64,000 nucleotides of DNA from Faecalibacterium prausnitzii (GCF_003324185.1 NZ_PXUP01000001.1:62001-126000), one strand, 5' to 3'; shown: positions 19,501 through 26,912, counted from the stretch's first letter. A program made the numbers and translations. Notes: a model not told the origin generated them from the letters alone.

Positions 19501-20105
19501 GCGGTCTGGATCACGTTCTGGCTTCCGGCGAGGATGTCAACGTGATGGTCTTCGATACTGAGATGTACTCCAACACCGGTGGACAGGCTTCCAAGGCCTC
19601 CAACATCGGCGAGGTCTGCCAGTTCGCTGCTGCAGGTAAGGAGATCAGCAAGAAGAGCCTGTCCGAGATCGCAATGACCTACGGCTACATCTATGTTGCT
19701 CAGATCGCTCTGGGCGCTAACATGAACCAGGCTGTCAAGGCTATTGCCGAGGCTGAGGCTTACCCCGGCCCCTCTCTGATCATCGGCTACGCTCCCTGCG
19801 AGCTGCACGGTGTCAAGGGCGGCATGACCAACTGCCAGAACGAGATGAAGAAGGCAGTCGAGGCTGGCTACTGGAACCTGTTCACCTTCAACCCCGCCAA
19901 CAAGGCACAGGGCAAGAACCCCTTCACCCTGACCTCCAAGGCTGTGGACAACGAGAAGTATCAGGCTCTGCTGGCAAACGAGACCCGTTACAGCCGTCTG
20001 ACCCGCGCCTTCCCCGAGCGTGCTAAGGAGCTGTTCGCTCGCAACCAGGAGGTTGCAAACGACCGCTACGAGCACCTGACCCGTCTGGTCGAGCTGTACA
20101 AGTAA
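16560..20105 (+). CDS. nifJ: Pyruvate:ferredoxin (flavodoxin) oxidoreductase
   Basis: This 1181-aa single-chain enzyme converts pyruvate and CoA to acetyl-CoA and CO2, reducing ferredoxin; it is central to anaerobic fermentation. The N-terminal pyruvate-binding domain begins with AYTDVAAIYPITPSSPM. Two 4Fe-4S motifs (CVGCNQCAFVC near 694, CMGCGECVTVC near 750) follow. The C-terminal TPP domain has GSCAGCAETSY and NATGCSSIWGG. The ATG at 16560 has GGAGGAAG upstream. Codon use is strongly biased to GCT, GTT and CGT relative to neighbours, a sign of very high expression. A 2[4Fe-4S] ferredoxin gene at 31379 is a likely partner. Confidence 0.97.
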   Translation: MPRAKQTMDGNTAAAHVAYAYTDVAAIYPITPSSPMADSVDQWSAAGQKNIFGNQVKVVEMESEAGAAGAVHGSLGAGAVTTTFTASQGLLLMIPNMYKIAAEQLPCVFDVSARTVATQSLNIFGDHSDVMACRQTGFAMLVESSVQEVMDLSPVAHLCAIEGKVPFLNFFDGFRTSHEYQKIEKWDYADLKEMCNMEAVEEFRKKALNPESPKMRGSHENGDVFFQHREACNSVYNALPAVVEKYMAKINAKLGTNYDLFNYYGAADADRVIVAMGSICDVADEVIDYLNAKGEKVGIIKVRLYRPWVSSALLKVLPKTAKKVAVLDRTKEPGSLGEPLYLDVAATLREAGLNDIVLTGGRYGLGSKDTPPSSIFALYKELEKDQPKERFTLGITDDVTFLSLPEVKPAPITAAAGTKECKFWGLGGDGTVGANKNSVKIIGDHTDKYVQAYFQYDSKKTGGVTISHLRFGDKPIRSPYYINQADFVACHNPAYIHMGMKMVQDVKPGGVFMINCQWSDEELGQHLNAEAKKYIADNNIQLYTINAIDKAIEIGMGKRTNTILQSAFFKLADVMPIEDAVNFMKQAAQKSYGKKGQDVVEMNWKAIDAGVDAIHKVDVPASWSNPEADPAPKALAGRPELVKQIREVMEPIARMDGDSLPVSSFVANANGEWEQGASAYEKRGTAVNVPEWDAAKCVGCNQCAFVCSHATIRPFLLTADELAAAPAQTKSRDNKLTPEYKFVMAVSPLDCMGCGECVTVCPTKAITMVPQDSQADQQAVFDYCVANISKKATKMADDTVMGSQFNQPLLEFSGSCAGCAETSYARLITQLFGEKMYISNATGCSSIWGGTASISPYTVNKDSGHGPAWCNSLFEDNAEHGLGLYIGQKTIRENLIKEIAEVAGSDKASAELKAAYEKFIATKNNTKANDEPAKALIAELEKAAAAGCEKSAEILKSKQYIAKKSVWIFGGDGWAYDIGFGGLDHVLASGEDVNVMVFDTEMYSNTGGQASKASNIGEVCQFAAAGKEISKKSLSEIAMTYGYIYVAQIALGANMNQAVKAIAEAEAYPGPSLIIGYAPCELHGVKGGMTNCQNEMKKAVEAGYWNLFTFNPANKAQGKNPFTLTSKAVDNEKYQALLANETRYSRLTRAFPERAKELFARNQEVANDRYEHLTRLVELYK

Positions 20106-20478
20106 GCTGTTTTTAAGCGGCGGCAAAGACACCAAATGAACCAGCGGCCCCTGCTCTTTCCCGTGTGAAGAGTGGCAGCCCCGCATCGGCGGTTACTGCG
20201 CAATGCAGCGGTGCGGAACTGTGGAATTTGCCTTTGCCGTGCACAGAACAGGCTGAACGTTTTGCCCTGTACCTGACAGAACGGTCGAAAAACCTGATTT
20301 CATTCCCCTCCTTTTGCGCAGGGGCTTGAGATACCAAAGCGCCCGCGAGGGCCCTTGAGAGCACACCCCGCGTGTGTCAGGAGCATAAGGTCTGCGTGCA
20401 GATACCTTGCTCCGCCTGCGGCATAAGACCTGCCTTGCAGGGATCTTGCCTCAGTGAAAAAACTGCATCAGTTTTTAG
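20106..20478 (+). other. Gene-free region with tandem hairpins downstream of nifJ
   Basis: No convincing gene is present. Two related hairpins stand in tandem: GGAGCATAAGGTCTGC with its partner ending at CCTTGCTCC (about 20380-20415), and GCATAAGACCTGCCTTGCAGG with GATCTTGC (about 20421-20449). A CACAC/GTGTG hairpin precedes them. This could be a nifJ 3' UTR or a small RNA; no family was recognised. Confidence 0.4.
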
Positions 20479-20515
20479 CGCCCCGCTCACCGCAAGGTGA
20501 CCGGGGCGTATTTTT
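20479..20515 (+). terminator. Terminator downstream of nifJ
   Basis: CGCCCCG-CTCACC pairs with GGTGACCGGGGCG around GCAA, followed by TATTTTTG. Confidence 0.8.
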
Positions 20516-20530
20516 GTGTAAATGAAACTA

Positions 20531-20564
20531 TAAGCCCGGAGCGTCTGCGGACGCTCCGGGCTTA
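20531..20564. terminator. TGCG-loop hairpin between nifJ and HigA-like gene
   Basis: A perfect 15-bp stem TAAGCCCGGAGCGTC closes on a TGCG loop. It lies just past the stop of the minus-strand antitoxin gene and probably ends that operon. T-tracts on both sides are weak. Confidence 0.55.
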
Positions 20565-20582
20565 TATATTGACGAAAAAAAG

Positions 20583-20864
20583 TTATTTGTTCGTCACAAA
20601 TTCAATTTTGACATTCATCCCCATCCCTGCGGCAAGGCGCTGCAAGGTGCGCAGAGAAGGGTTTGCATTCCCTCGTTCCAGTTTGCTGATATCGGCCTGT
20701 GCAATGCCGGTGCGCTCCGAAAGCTGTTTCTGTGTCAGACCGCTTTCCTTCCGGGCATCGATCATAGCTTGCGCAATGGTAAGCTCCGGCTGAAGAGCAT
20801 CCCATTCTGCCTTAAAAGAAGGCCGCTGTAATTGTTCATTCAAATAACTCCGAAAATCACTCAT
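20583..20864 (-). CDS. higA: XRE-family antitoxin (HigA-like)
   Basis: The 93-aa protein has one HTH-XRE domain (about residues 45-85) with ESGLTQKQLSERTGIAQADISKLERG. It lies immediately downstream of, and overlaps by 4 nt, a HigB-like toxin gene, the toxin-first order typical of HigBA systems. It should neutralise the toxin and repress the operon at the palindrome upstream of the pair. The family assignment rests on domain and context. Confidence 0.88.
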   Translation of the reverse strand: MSDFRSYLNEQLQRPSFKAEWDALQPELTIAQAMIDARKESGLTQKQLSERTGIAQADISKLERGNANPSLRTLQRLAAGMGMNVKIEFVTNK

Positions 20865-21220
20865 GAGGAACTCTCCTTTCGATAAAAATAGTCCGCACGA
20901 TACTTTTGCGCCAGTGCAATTTCCTCCGGCGGTGTTTTTTGTGTCTTTTTGACAAAGCCATTTGTCAGGATGATCTGATGTCCGACCACGAAGAAATATA
21001 AAATGCGCGTAATGTTGCTGCTTTGCTTGGCACGCAATTCAAAAATGCCATCTCCCAATGATTTGGAATAAGGCTCCCGCAGTTGTGTGCCGTTGGTTTC
21101 CAATAGGGAGATCGTGCCTAAAAGCTTTGCCAGCATTTTGTCATCCAGTGTATCCAGAAAATCACGAACCGGGCAGCTGCCGTCTGCTTTATAATAAAAA
21201 TTTACTTCAAAAGCAGACAT
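20861..21220 (-). CDS. higB: RelE/HigB-like toxin (Gp49-like family)
   Basis: The 119-aa protein resembles the phage Gp49-like/HigB group of ribosome-dependent mRNA interferases. It carries VRDFLDTLDDKMLAKLLGTISLLETNG and a C-terminal GFVKKTQKTPPEEIALA motif. The ATG at 21220 with AAAGGATG upstream is chosen over an in-frame start at 21286, which would lie within the promoter. Toxicity has not been shown and is inferred from family. Confidence 0.87.
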   Translation of the reverse strand: MSAFEVNFYYKADGSCPVRDFLDTLDDKMLAKLLGTISLLETNGTQLREPYSKSLGDGIFELRAKQSSNITRILYFFVVGHQIILTNGFVKKTQKTPPEEIALAQKYRADYFYRKESSS

Positions 21221-21245
21221 TTTCAGCATCCTTTCCGTTTGGTGG

Positions 21246-21286
21246 TATCCTACTATTATAATATAGGATAAAACAAATATTGTCAA
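21246..21286 (-). promoter_or_regulatory. higBA promoter and operator palindrome
   Basis: Minus strand TTGACA (21286-21281), 17 bp, TATTAT (21263-21258). The inverted repeat TATCCTA...TAGGATA (21246-21270) straddles the -10 and is the likely antitoxin operator. Confidence 0.75.
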
Positions 21287-21394
21287 GAAGATTTTTTATC
21301 ACAAAATCTTCCAGAATTTTCCGCTTCCTTTTTACAGTTTCTTCATAGCTTCTTAACGAAATGAATTGTGAAAGCTGTTATACTTTTGCCATGG

Positions 21395-21455
21395 GAAGCG
21401 GGGCCGCAACCACTTCCCAAGTAACATGATTCCTCCTCACACCAAGGCAATATCC
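21395..21455 (-). repeat. Conserved 60-bp repeat, copy 1 (pair with 26104-26163)
   Basis: Read on the minus strand it contains TTGGTGTGAGGAGGAATCAT followed by GGGAAGTGGTTGCGGCCCC. It is about 85% identical to a plus-strand copy at 26104-26163. In both, a hairpin with a TTGCGG loop and a different stem lies immediately 5'. GAGGAGGAATCATG mimics a ribosome site and start codon, but only short ORFs follow. Confidence 0.7.
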
Positions 21456-21458
21456 AAG

Positions 21459-21504
21459 CAAAACACCCTTCTCTGTGCGCCGCAACACGGAGAAGGGTGT
21501 TTTG
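21459..21504. terminator. Bidirectional hairpin with T-tracts
   Basis: AAAACACCCTTCTC pairs with GAGAAGGGTGTTTT. The minus-strand reading has a TTGCGG loop and precedes the 60-bp repeat. Confidence 0.7.
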
Positions 21505-21599
21505 TTTCTGTAAGACGCCGTAAAAATCTTTGCAAAACTTCGCTTTAGGGTTGACCCCATTTTTTTGCGGCGCTATAATAAAAAAGGATATAGCCAGTG

Positions 21600-21900
21600 C
21601 AGCGCCCGGCGCGGGTGCTGCGGCTGCGGAATTTACGAAAACTGGGAGGTGAACGCAGGACAATGGACCCTGATCATAGTCGAAGTAGATCCACCGATGC
21701 GGTAGATCGGACAACAAAAAGTACTGCGTTCGCCTTTTTGCCCCCGGCGGCTTAAAAAGCCCCCGGCATAGGAAAGGCGCGGCTTTGCGTGCGCGGAAAC
21801 GGCTGCTTTTGCAGCATTCCGGCACCGGGCGGCGCGTTTTTTGTTTCCCGACCTGCTGCATCCTCCGGCGCGGAGAAAGCCCTCCGTGCCGTATAGTGCC
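21600..21900 (+). promoter_or_regulatory. Structured mgtE leader, possible Mg2+-responsive element
   Basis: GAACGCAG (about 21652) pairs with CTGCGTTC (about 21724-21731), enclosing an ACCG/CGGT hairpin flanked by GATC/GATC. The closing stem is followed by GCCTTTTT, a terminator-like layout, and further hairpins follow before the mgtE ribosome site. The conserved words of the M-box were not found, so this is either a divergent form or another class. Confidence 0.4.
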
Positions 21901-21915
21901 CAGAGGAGGTAGCCC

Positions 21916-23491
21916 ATGGATATGGAAGAAAAGAAGCTGGAAACCAACACGGAACAGAACCTGCCGGTGCAGGAACTGCCCTCCGATATCCCCGCCGAGG
22001 TGCGTCAGAAGCTGGCGGAGGATCTGAACGAGGAAGCCACCGAGGACCTGAAGCAGGATATGCGGGAGGCAGAGCGGGAGGAAGCCAATGACGAAGAGGT
22101 CAAGGCAAACCCCGAGATGCTGACCAAGAGCCGTCTGCTGAAGCTGCTGATCAAAAAGCAGTACGTCAAGCTGCGCGAGGTGACTGAGGAAGAGCAGCCC
22201 GCCGACCTTGCCGAGCTGCTGGAGGAGCTGGACGAGAACAACCGTCTGGTGGTGTTCCGTCTGCTGAAAAAGGAAGTTGCCACCGAAGCCTTTGCCTATA
22301 TGTCCGACGAAGCCCGGGACGATCTGGTGAACGCCTTCTCGGACGTGGAGCTGGTGAGCGCCATCGAGGAGATGAGCCTGGACGATGCCGCCGACCTGCT
22401 GGAAGATATGCCCGCAGGCGTGGTCAAGCGGGTGCTGGAAAAATCCTCCCGGGAGACCCGCGAGAGCCTGAACAAGCTGCTGAACTACCCGGAAAGCTCT
22501 GCCGGCAGCCTGATGACCCCGGAATATGTGCGTCTGCGCATGGATATGACGGTGGAACAGGCCTTTGCAGCCATCCGCAAGCAGGGCGAGAATGCCGAGA
22601 CCGTCTACACCTGCTATGTGGTGGAGAGCAACCGGCTTGCAGGGCGTTGTCTCGGCCCGCAATCTGCTGTTGGCAGACCCCAAGACCCCCATCACGGAGA
22701 TCATGGAGGACAATCTGGTCACCGTGAAGGTCACCGACGATCAGGAGTTTGTGGCGCGTGAGATGCAGCGCTATGACTTTACCGCCATGCCTGTTCTGGA
22801 CAACGAGGGGATGTTCGTGGGTATCATCACCATCGACGATGCCATTGACGTTCTGACCGACGAGAGCACCGAGGATATGCAGAAGATGGCTGCTATTCTC
22901 CCGGATGACGACGCCACCACCTACTTTGGCACCAGCGTGTGGACCCACGCCAAGCAGCGCATCCCGTGGCTGCTGATCCTGATGCTGTCCGCTACTTTTA
23001 CCGGCATGGTCACCACCCACTACGAGGAAGCCTTTGTCAGCCTGCCGCTGCTGGTGTCCTTCATGCCCATGCTGATGGATACCGCCGGTAACTGCGGCAA
23101 CCAGATCAGCACCCTGATGGTGCGCGGTCTGGCACTGGGCGAGGTAGAGCCTGCCGACTTTATGCGGGTGCTGGGCAAGGAGCTGCGGGTGTCTGCCATC
23201 GTGGGCGCAGTGCTGGGCGTTGTGAACGGCCTGCGCATCTACCTGATGTACACCTTCCTCTTCCCCGGTCAGTACGCCAACGTGATGGGCTACGCCATCG
23301 TGGTCAGCGTGTCGCTGTTCTTCAGCGTCATTTTGGCAAAGCTGGTGGGCGGTATGCTGCCGCTTGCCGCCAAAAAGCTGGGTGCCGACCCCGCCATCAT
23401 GGCTACCCCCTTCATCACCACCATCGTGGACGCCTGCAGCCTGATCCTCTATTTCCAGATCGCACAGCTGGTGTTCCGCAATATGATGTAA
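21916..23491 (+). pseudogene. mgtE: Magnesium transporter MgtE, frameshifted
   Basis: MgtE is a CBS-domain Mg2+ channel. The first frame (21916-about 22636) encodes an acidic N-terminal extension, the MgtE N domain (LAELLEELDENNRLVVFRLL) and the start of CBS1. The coding then continues in the +1 frame from about 22637 to 23491 with LQGVVSARNLLLADPKTPI, CBS2 and the five-helix membrane domain. One extra base (or two missing) at 22633-22637 causes the break. Both halves are well conserved, so this is a recent lesion or a sequencing error. A joined product would be about 524 aa. GGAGG precedes the ATG. Confidence 0.9.
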
Positions 23492-23504
23492 GCTGTCAGC
23501 TACT

Positions 23505-23546
23505 GCACCCCGGACAAGCAAACTCGCTTGTCCGGGGTGCTTTTTT
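23505..23546 (+). terminator. mgtE terminator
   Basis: CACCCCGGACAAG pairs with CTTGTCCGGGGTG and is followed by CTTTTTT. Confidence 0.85.
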
Positions 23547-23547
23547 A

Positions 23548-23698
23548 GCATCCTCGCCCTCTCCGTCTGCTCACTGCGTTCGCATCCACCTCTCCCAAAG
23601 GGAGAGGCCTTGGCAAAGAGATGAAGTTTGCGTGGACTGCCAAAGGCTCTCCCTTTGGGAGAGCTGGCACCGAAGGTGACTGAGAGGGCGAGGATGCT
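23548..23698. repeat. Dispersed palindromic repeat, copy 2
   Basis: About 150 bp with outer inverted repeat AGCATCCTCGCCCTCT / AGAGGGCGAGGATGCT and internal CTCTCCCAAAGGGAGAG. It is closely related to 10052-10190. This copy has longer terminal inverted repeats. Confidence 0.85.
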
Positions 23699-23716
23699 AC
23701 CCTTGTGCAGCAGCTT

Positions 23717-24165
23717 TTTCCAGTGTGGAAAACCGCTGTTTGTGTCCGTTTTCCACACCGGGTTTTTCTCCCCGGCGGTTTGTGGAAAACTGCCTTGGGG
23801 GAGATTCCAGATTGGAGAAAAGCAAACCCGTAAGCCGGAGTAAACTGTAAAAACGAAAGAAAAACCTTCGACTTTCTTTTTTATAAAAGGCAGAATGCCC
23901 ACATTTTTGCCCACGAATTTCCAGAATGCGGCGGCATCCATTACGGCTTGTATAGGACTTTCCTCCATCGAATGTGGAAAACTATGTGGAAAAGGTGGAA
24001 AACATCGTTGGAAACTGCGCTTCTTTTTCACAAAAACGGTGGAAAACCCGGTGGAAAAAGTGAAAAGTTCATTCCAGAACGGATAGTCCATACAATTTTC
24101 GGTTGTCGTTTTGGGACTTAAAACCCGCATGAATGCTGTGCTTTTCCCGCCTTTTCCACACCCCG
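23717..24165. other. Cluster of DnaA-box-like motifs in a gene-free region
   Basis: Six TGTGGAAAA/TTTTCCACA sites (23724, 23749, 23781, 23973, 23985, 24152) and three GGTGGAAAA variants (23994, 24038, 24050) lie within 440 bp. They match the box type seen at oriC (3119). No convincing coding sequence is present between mgtE and the rhomboid gene (23492-24326). It may bind DnaA away from the origin. Confidence 0.55.
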
Positions 24166-24326
24166 GCGGCTGCGGTGTGAAAAAACTGCGCGTGCAGCCT
24201 GTCTGCCGGGAAAGAAAGTGCAGTTTCAACGCCTTCCGCGTGGATTTTCTTGAATGCGGGGGCCTGTCATGGTAAAATAGGGGTAACATGAAACTGGCGG
24301 GGCATCCCGCAACGGAGGCGAAACAC

Positions 24327-24971
24327 ATGAACAACTGGCTGAACAGGCTGGAGCGCAAGTATGGCCGCTACGGCATCCCGAACCTGACCAATATTCTGGT
24401 GGCGGGGCAGATCTTAGTGCTGGCCATCGAGCTGTTTGTTGACCGCACCATTTCCTTCTGGCTGGGGCTCAGCCGCAGCCTGCTGCTGCAGGGGCAGGTC
24501 TGGCGGGTAATCAGCTTTATATTCATCCCCTTTTCTGGTGGCAGCATCCTTAGCGTGGTGCTGGGCATCTACTTCACATGGTTCATTGGCACGGCGCTGG
24601 AACGGGAGTGGGGCGATTTCCGCTACACGGTGTATCTGCTGTCCGGCGTGTTGGGCACGGTGCTGGGCTGTCTGCTCACCGGTGTGACCGCCAGCACCTA
24701 CTGCCTGTCTCTTTCGCTGCTGCTGGCTTTTGCCATGCTGTACCCGGAGGTGCAGCTGCTGCTCTTCTTCGTCATCCCCATCCGGGTGAAGTATTTCGGC
24801 GTTTTCGCAGCGGTGCTGTGGGTGTTCAGCTTTCTGGGCGCATCCCTGCCCGGCAAGCTGGACTACCTGTTGTCCATGCTCAACGTCTGGCTCTTCTTTG
24901 CCCCCATGGTCTACCGCTCCCTCCGCGCATGGGTGCGCCGGGAGCAGTGGAAACGGAAGAACAGGAGATAA
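24327..24971 (+). CDS. Rhomboid-like integral membrane protein, probably inactive
   Basis: The 214-aa protein has about six hydrophobic helices and the rhomboid-like opening NILVAGQILVLAIELF, with GQVWRVISFIFIP resembling the GE-WR segment of the family. The catalytic GxSG serine and the paired histidine are not visible, so it may be a pseudoprotease or related scaffold. I chose the ATG at 24327 with GGAGGCG upstream; an in-frame ATG at 24288 lacks one. The C-terminus is strongly basic (RREQWKRKNRR). Confidence 0.75.
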   Translation: MNNWLNRLERKYGRYGIPNLTNILVAGQILVLAIELFVDRTISFWLGLSRSLLLQGQVWRVISFIFIPFSGGSILSVVLGIYFTWFIGTALEREWGDFRYTVYLLSGVLGTVLGCLLTGVTASTYCLSLSLLLAFAMLYPEVQLLLFFVIPIRVKYFGVFAAVLWVFSFLGASLPGKLDYLLSMLNVWLFFAPMVYRSLRAWVRREQWKRKNRR

Positions 24972-24977
24972 ACCCTC

Positions 24978-25045
24978 CCGTGAAAATGGAATACCGGAGC
25001 GTCCGCAGACGCTCCGGTATTCCGAAATATAAAATAAATCTTACC
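24978..25045 (-). repeat. Structured repeat, truncated copy E
   Basis: A perfect 16-bp stem (24988-25023, arm GGAATACCGGAGCGTC) with TGCG loop on the minus strand, flanked by TTTTCACGG and AAAATAAAT-type sequence as in copies A-D. Hairpin 1 is missing. It may also terminate the rhomboid-like gene. Confidence 0.65.
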
Positions 25046-25070
25046 GTCTCACAAAAGGAGTACCCCCATC

Positions 25071-26036
25071 ATGATGCTGGACCGCATGGAAGGCAACGCA
25101 GAACTGAAAACCAGCGTGCAGCAGATGCTGGCCACCCGGCGGCTGACCCATAGCGTTTTGCTGGTGGGCGAAGCCGGGCTTGGCACCGGTTTTGCCGCCC
25201 GCTGCATCGCCGCCGACTACCTCTACCCCGCCGGCGGTGCCGCCGCCGAAGCCCTTTTGCGGGGCGAGTGCTGCCGCGCCGTGGCAAAAGCCGGTAAGCG
25301 CGACAGCGGCACGGTGGAGACCGGCATCGTGCGGGAAGCCATCTCGGTGTCCGGTATGGGCAGCGGCGGAAAGTATCTGGTGGGTCAGGTCACTGCCATG
25401 CGCAGCGAAATTTTCAACACCAGCCTTTCCGCCGAGGGGCGCGCGGTGCTTTTGTACCATGTGGAGCGGATGAACGAGGAATCCGCCAACGCCCTGCTGA
25501 AGGTGATGGAAGAGCCCCCGGAGGGGGTGCTGTTCCTGCTCACGGCAGATTCGCTGGCCAGCGTGCTGCCCACCATCCGCAGCCGCTGCGTCAGCTTTGC
25601 GGTGGCGCCGGTGTCCCCTGCCGACTGCACCCGCTACTGCGCAGCGCAGGGGGTGGACAAAAAAACAGCTGCACTGTACAGTGAGCTGTTCGATGGTCAT
25701 ATTGGCACGGTGCTGGCGGTCGCCCGGGACGAAGGGCGCGCCGCACAGGTGGAAAAGGCGCTGGAGCTTGCCCGCGCCGCTGCCGCCCGCGATAGCTACA
25801 CCGCCGCTGTGCTGCTTGCCGCCTACGAAAAGGACAAGGCGGCGGCCGCTGCCCTGCTGACCGATTTCCGCGCCGTGGCAGCGGCAGGCCTGCGCAGCAG
25901 CCCCCACGCCCCGGTGCAGGGCACACAGGCGCGGCAGGCGGTACGTCTGGCAGACGCCGCTTTGCAGCGGCTGGGCGCACAGGTGAACCCCAAGGTGGTG
26001 CTTTCAGTGTTCGCGGCAAAGCTGCGCACCCTTTAA
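25071..26036 (+). CDS. holB: DNA polymerase III delta' subunit (clamp loader)
   Basis: The 321-aa protein resembles HolB/DnaX-type clamp-loader subunits, with EESANALLKVMEEPPEGVLFLLTA and TIRSRC motifs typical of delta'. The P-loop is degenerate (GEAGLGTGFAAR), consistent with a delta' that does not hydrolyse ATP. AAAGGAG precedes two adjacent ATGs (25071 and 25074). In Bacillus holB neighbours yaaT and trmN6; here those lie 5-6 kb away on the opposite strand, a rearranged version of that cluster. Confidence 0.88.
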   Translation: MMLDRMEGNAELKTSVQQMLATRRLTHSVLLVGEAGLGTGFAARCIAADYLYPAGGAAAEALLRGECCRAVAKAGKRDSGTVETGIVREAISVSGMGSGGKYLVGQVTAMRSEIFNTSLSAEGRAVLLYHVERMNEESANALLKVMEEPPEGVLFLLTADSLASVLPTIRSRCVSFAVAPVSPADCTRYCAAQGVDKKTAALYSELFDGHIGTVLAVARDEGRAAQVEKALELARAAAARDSYTAAVLLAAYEKDKAAAAALLTDFRAVAAAGLRSSPHAPVQGTQARQAVRLADAALQRLGAQVNPKVVLSVFAAKLRTL

Positions 26037-26047
26037 AAATAACGAAA

Positions 26048-26099
26048 CAACAAGAAACCCCTCCGGCGCTTGCGGTACACCGGAGGGATTTCTTGTTTG
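26048..26099 (+). terminator. holB terminator with TTGCGG loop
   Basis: AAGAAACCCCTCCGG pairs with CCGGAGGGATTTCTT around a loop containing TTGCGG, followed by GTTT. It directly precedes the 60-bp repeat copy 2. Confidence 0.7.
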
Positions 26100-26103
26100 G
26101 GGT

Positions 26104-26163
26104 ATTGCTTTGGTGTGAGGAGGAATCATGTGCGGGGAAGTGGTTGCGGCCCCACTGTCCCTG
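26104..26163 (+). repeat. Conserved 60-bp repeat, copy 2
   Basis: It contains TTGGTGTGAGGAGGAATCAT and GGGGAAGTGGTTGCGGCCCC. It is in opposite orientation to the copy at 21395-21455 and, like it, is preceded by a variable-stem hairpin with a TTGCGG loop. Confidence 0.7.
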
Positions 26164-26286
26164 CAAGATACAGTATACCCGATTTTACGAAAAAAGTCAT
26201 TACATTTCTGTGAAAAATCAAAAAAGTTCTTGAAACTTTGTACCGCACTGCGAAAAAAATACAAAATGAAACGTTTGAGGAAGCCC

Positions 26287-26805
26287 TCACCCGTTTTTCA
26301 TCTGCTCTGCGTGCAGCTTTCCGTGCTCTACATAATGCGCGGCGTTGTGCAGGTTGGCTTCCACCTGCGCGGCACTCACCTGCTTGATGACCCGGGCGGG
26401 CACGCCCACCGCCACCGAGTTGTCCGGGATGACCATGCCTTCCGGCACAAGCGCCCCTGCCCCGATGATGCAGTTTTTGCCCACCACGCAATGGTTCAGC
26501 AAGGTGGCGTGCATCCCGATCAAACTGCCGTCCCCTACGGTGCAGCCGTGCACCAGTGCGCAGTGCCCTACCGTGACGTTTTCGCCAAGGGTCACGCCGC
26601 CGCCGATGTCGCAGTGCAGCACCGCGTTGTCTTGTACGTTGCTGTTTTTGCCGATGGTCAACGTGCCGTCATCCCCGCGCAGCACCGCACCGTACCAGAC
26701 GGTAGAGCCGGGCTTTAAAACCACATCTCCCTGCACGGTAGCGCTGGGGGCTACAAAAGCTGCGCCCTCATCGCGGGGCGTTTTTCCACAAAAGGATAAG
26801 AACAT
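26287..26805 (-). CDS. Gamma-carbonic anhydrase family protein
   Basis: The 172-aa protein is a left-handed beta-helix hexapeptide-repeat protein of the gamma-CA/YrdA family. Metal-binding histidines are visible in NAVLHCD, VTVGHCALVHGC. Some family members hydrate CO2, others have no shown activity. AAAGGTGG precedes the ATG. It is transcribed divergently from the DacF gene. Confidence 0.9.
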   Translation of the reverse strand: MFLSFCGKTPRDEGAAFVAPSATVQGDVVLKPGSTVWYGAVLRGDDGTLTIGKNSNVQDNAVLHCDIGGGVTLGENVTVGHCALVHGCTVGDGSLIGMHATLLNHCVVGKNCIIGAGALVPEGMVIPDNSVAVGVPARVIKQVSAAQVEANLHNAAHYVEHGKLHAEQMKNG

Positions 26806-26912
26806 TGTTAAAAACCACCTTTCTCTTTTGGCTCTTTTATGGTATTCTTATAAGTAAGGAACAAAAATGTGCGCGCCGGTTTTGCCGGAGCGGGATTCAA
26901 GGGGGTACGCTC

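Noticed and set aside
16359-20186. 1275-codon minus-strand open frame opposite nifJ
   Set aside because: It arises from the strong codon bias of nifJ; the translation is repetitive Leu/Val/Gly/Ser and matches no family pattern.
21600-21900. M-box riboswitch call for the mgtE leader
   Set aside because: The conserved GGTGAGGCTCCT and matching 3' words could not be found, so only an unclassified structured leader is reported.
26128-26718. 196-codon plus-strand frame starting at the GGAGGAATCATG of the 60-bp repeat
   Set aside because: Although it has an excellent ribosome-site look, most of it is antisense to the gamma-carbonic anhydrase gene, and the matching repeat at 21395 leads into a different short frame; I treat the motif as part of a repeat.
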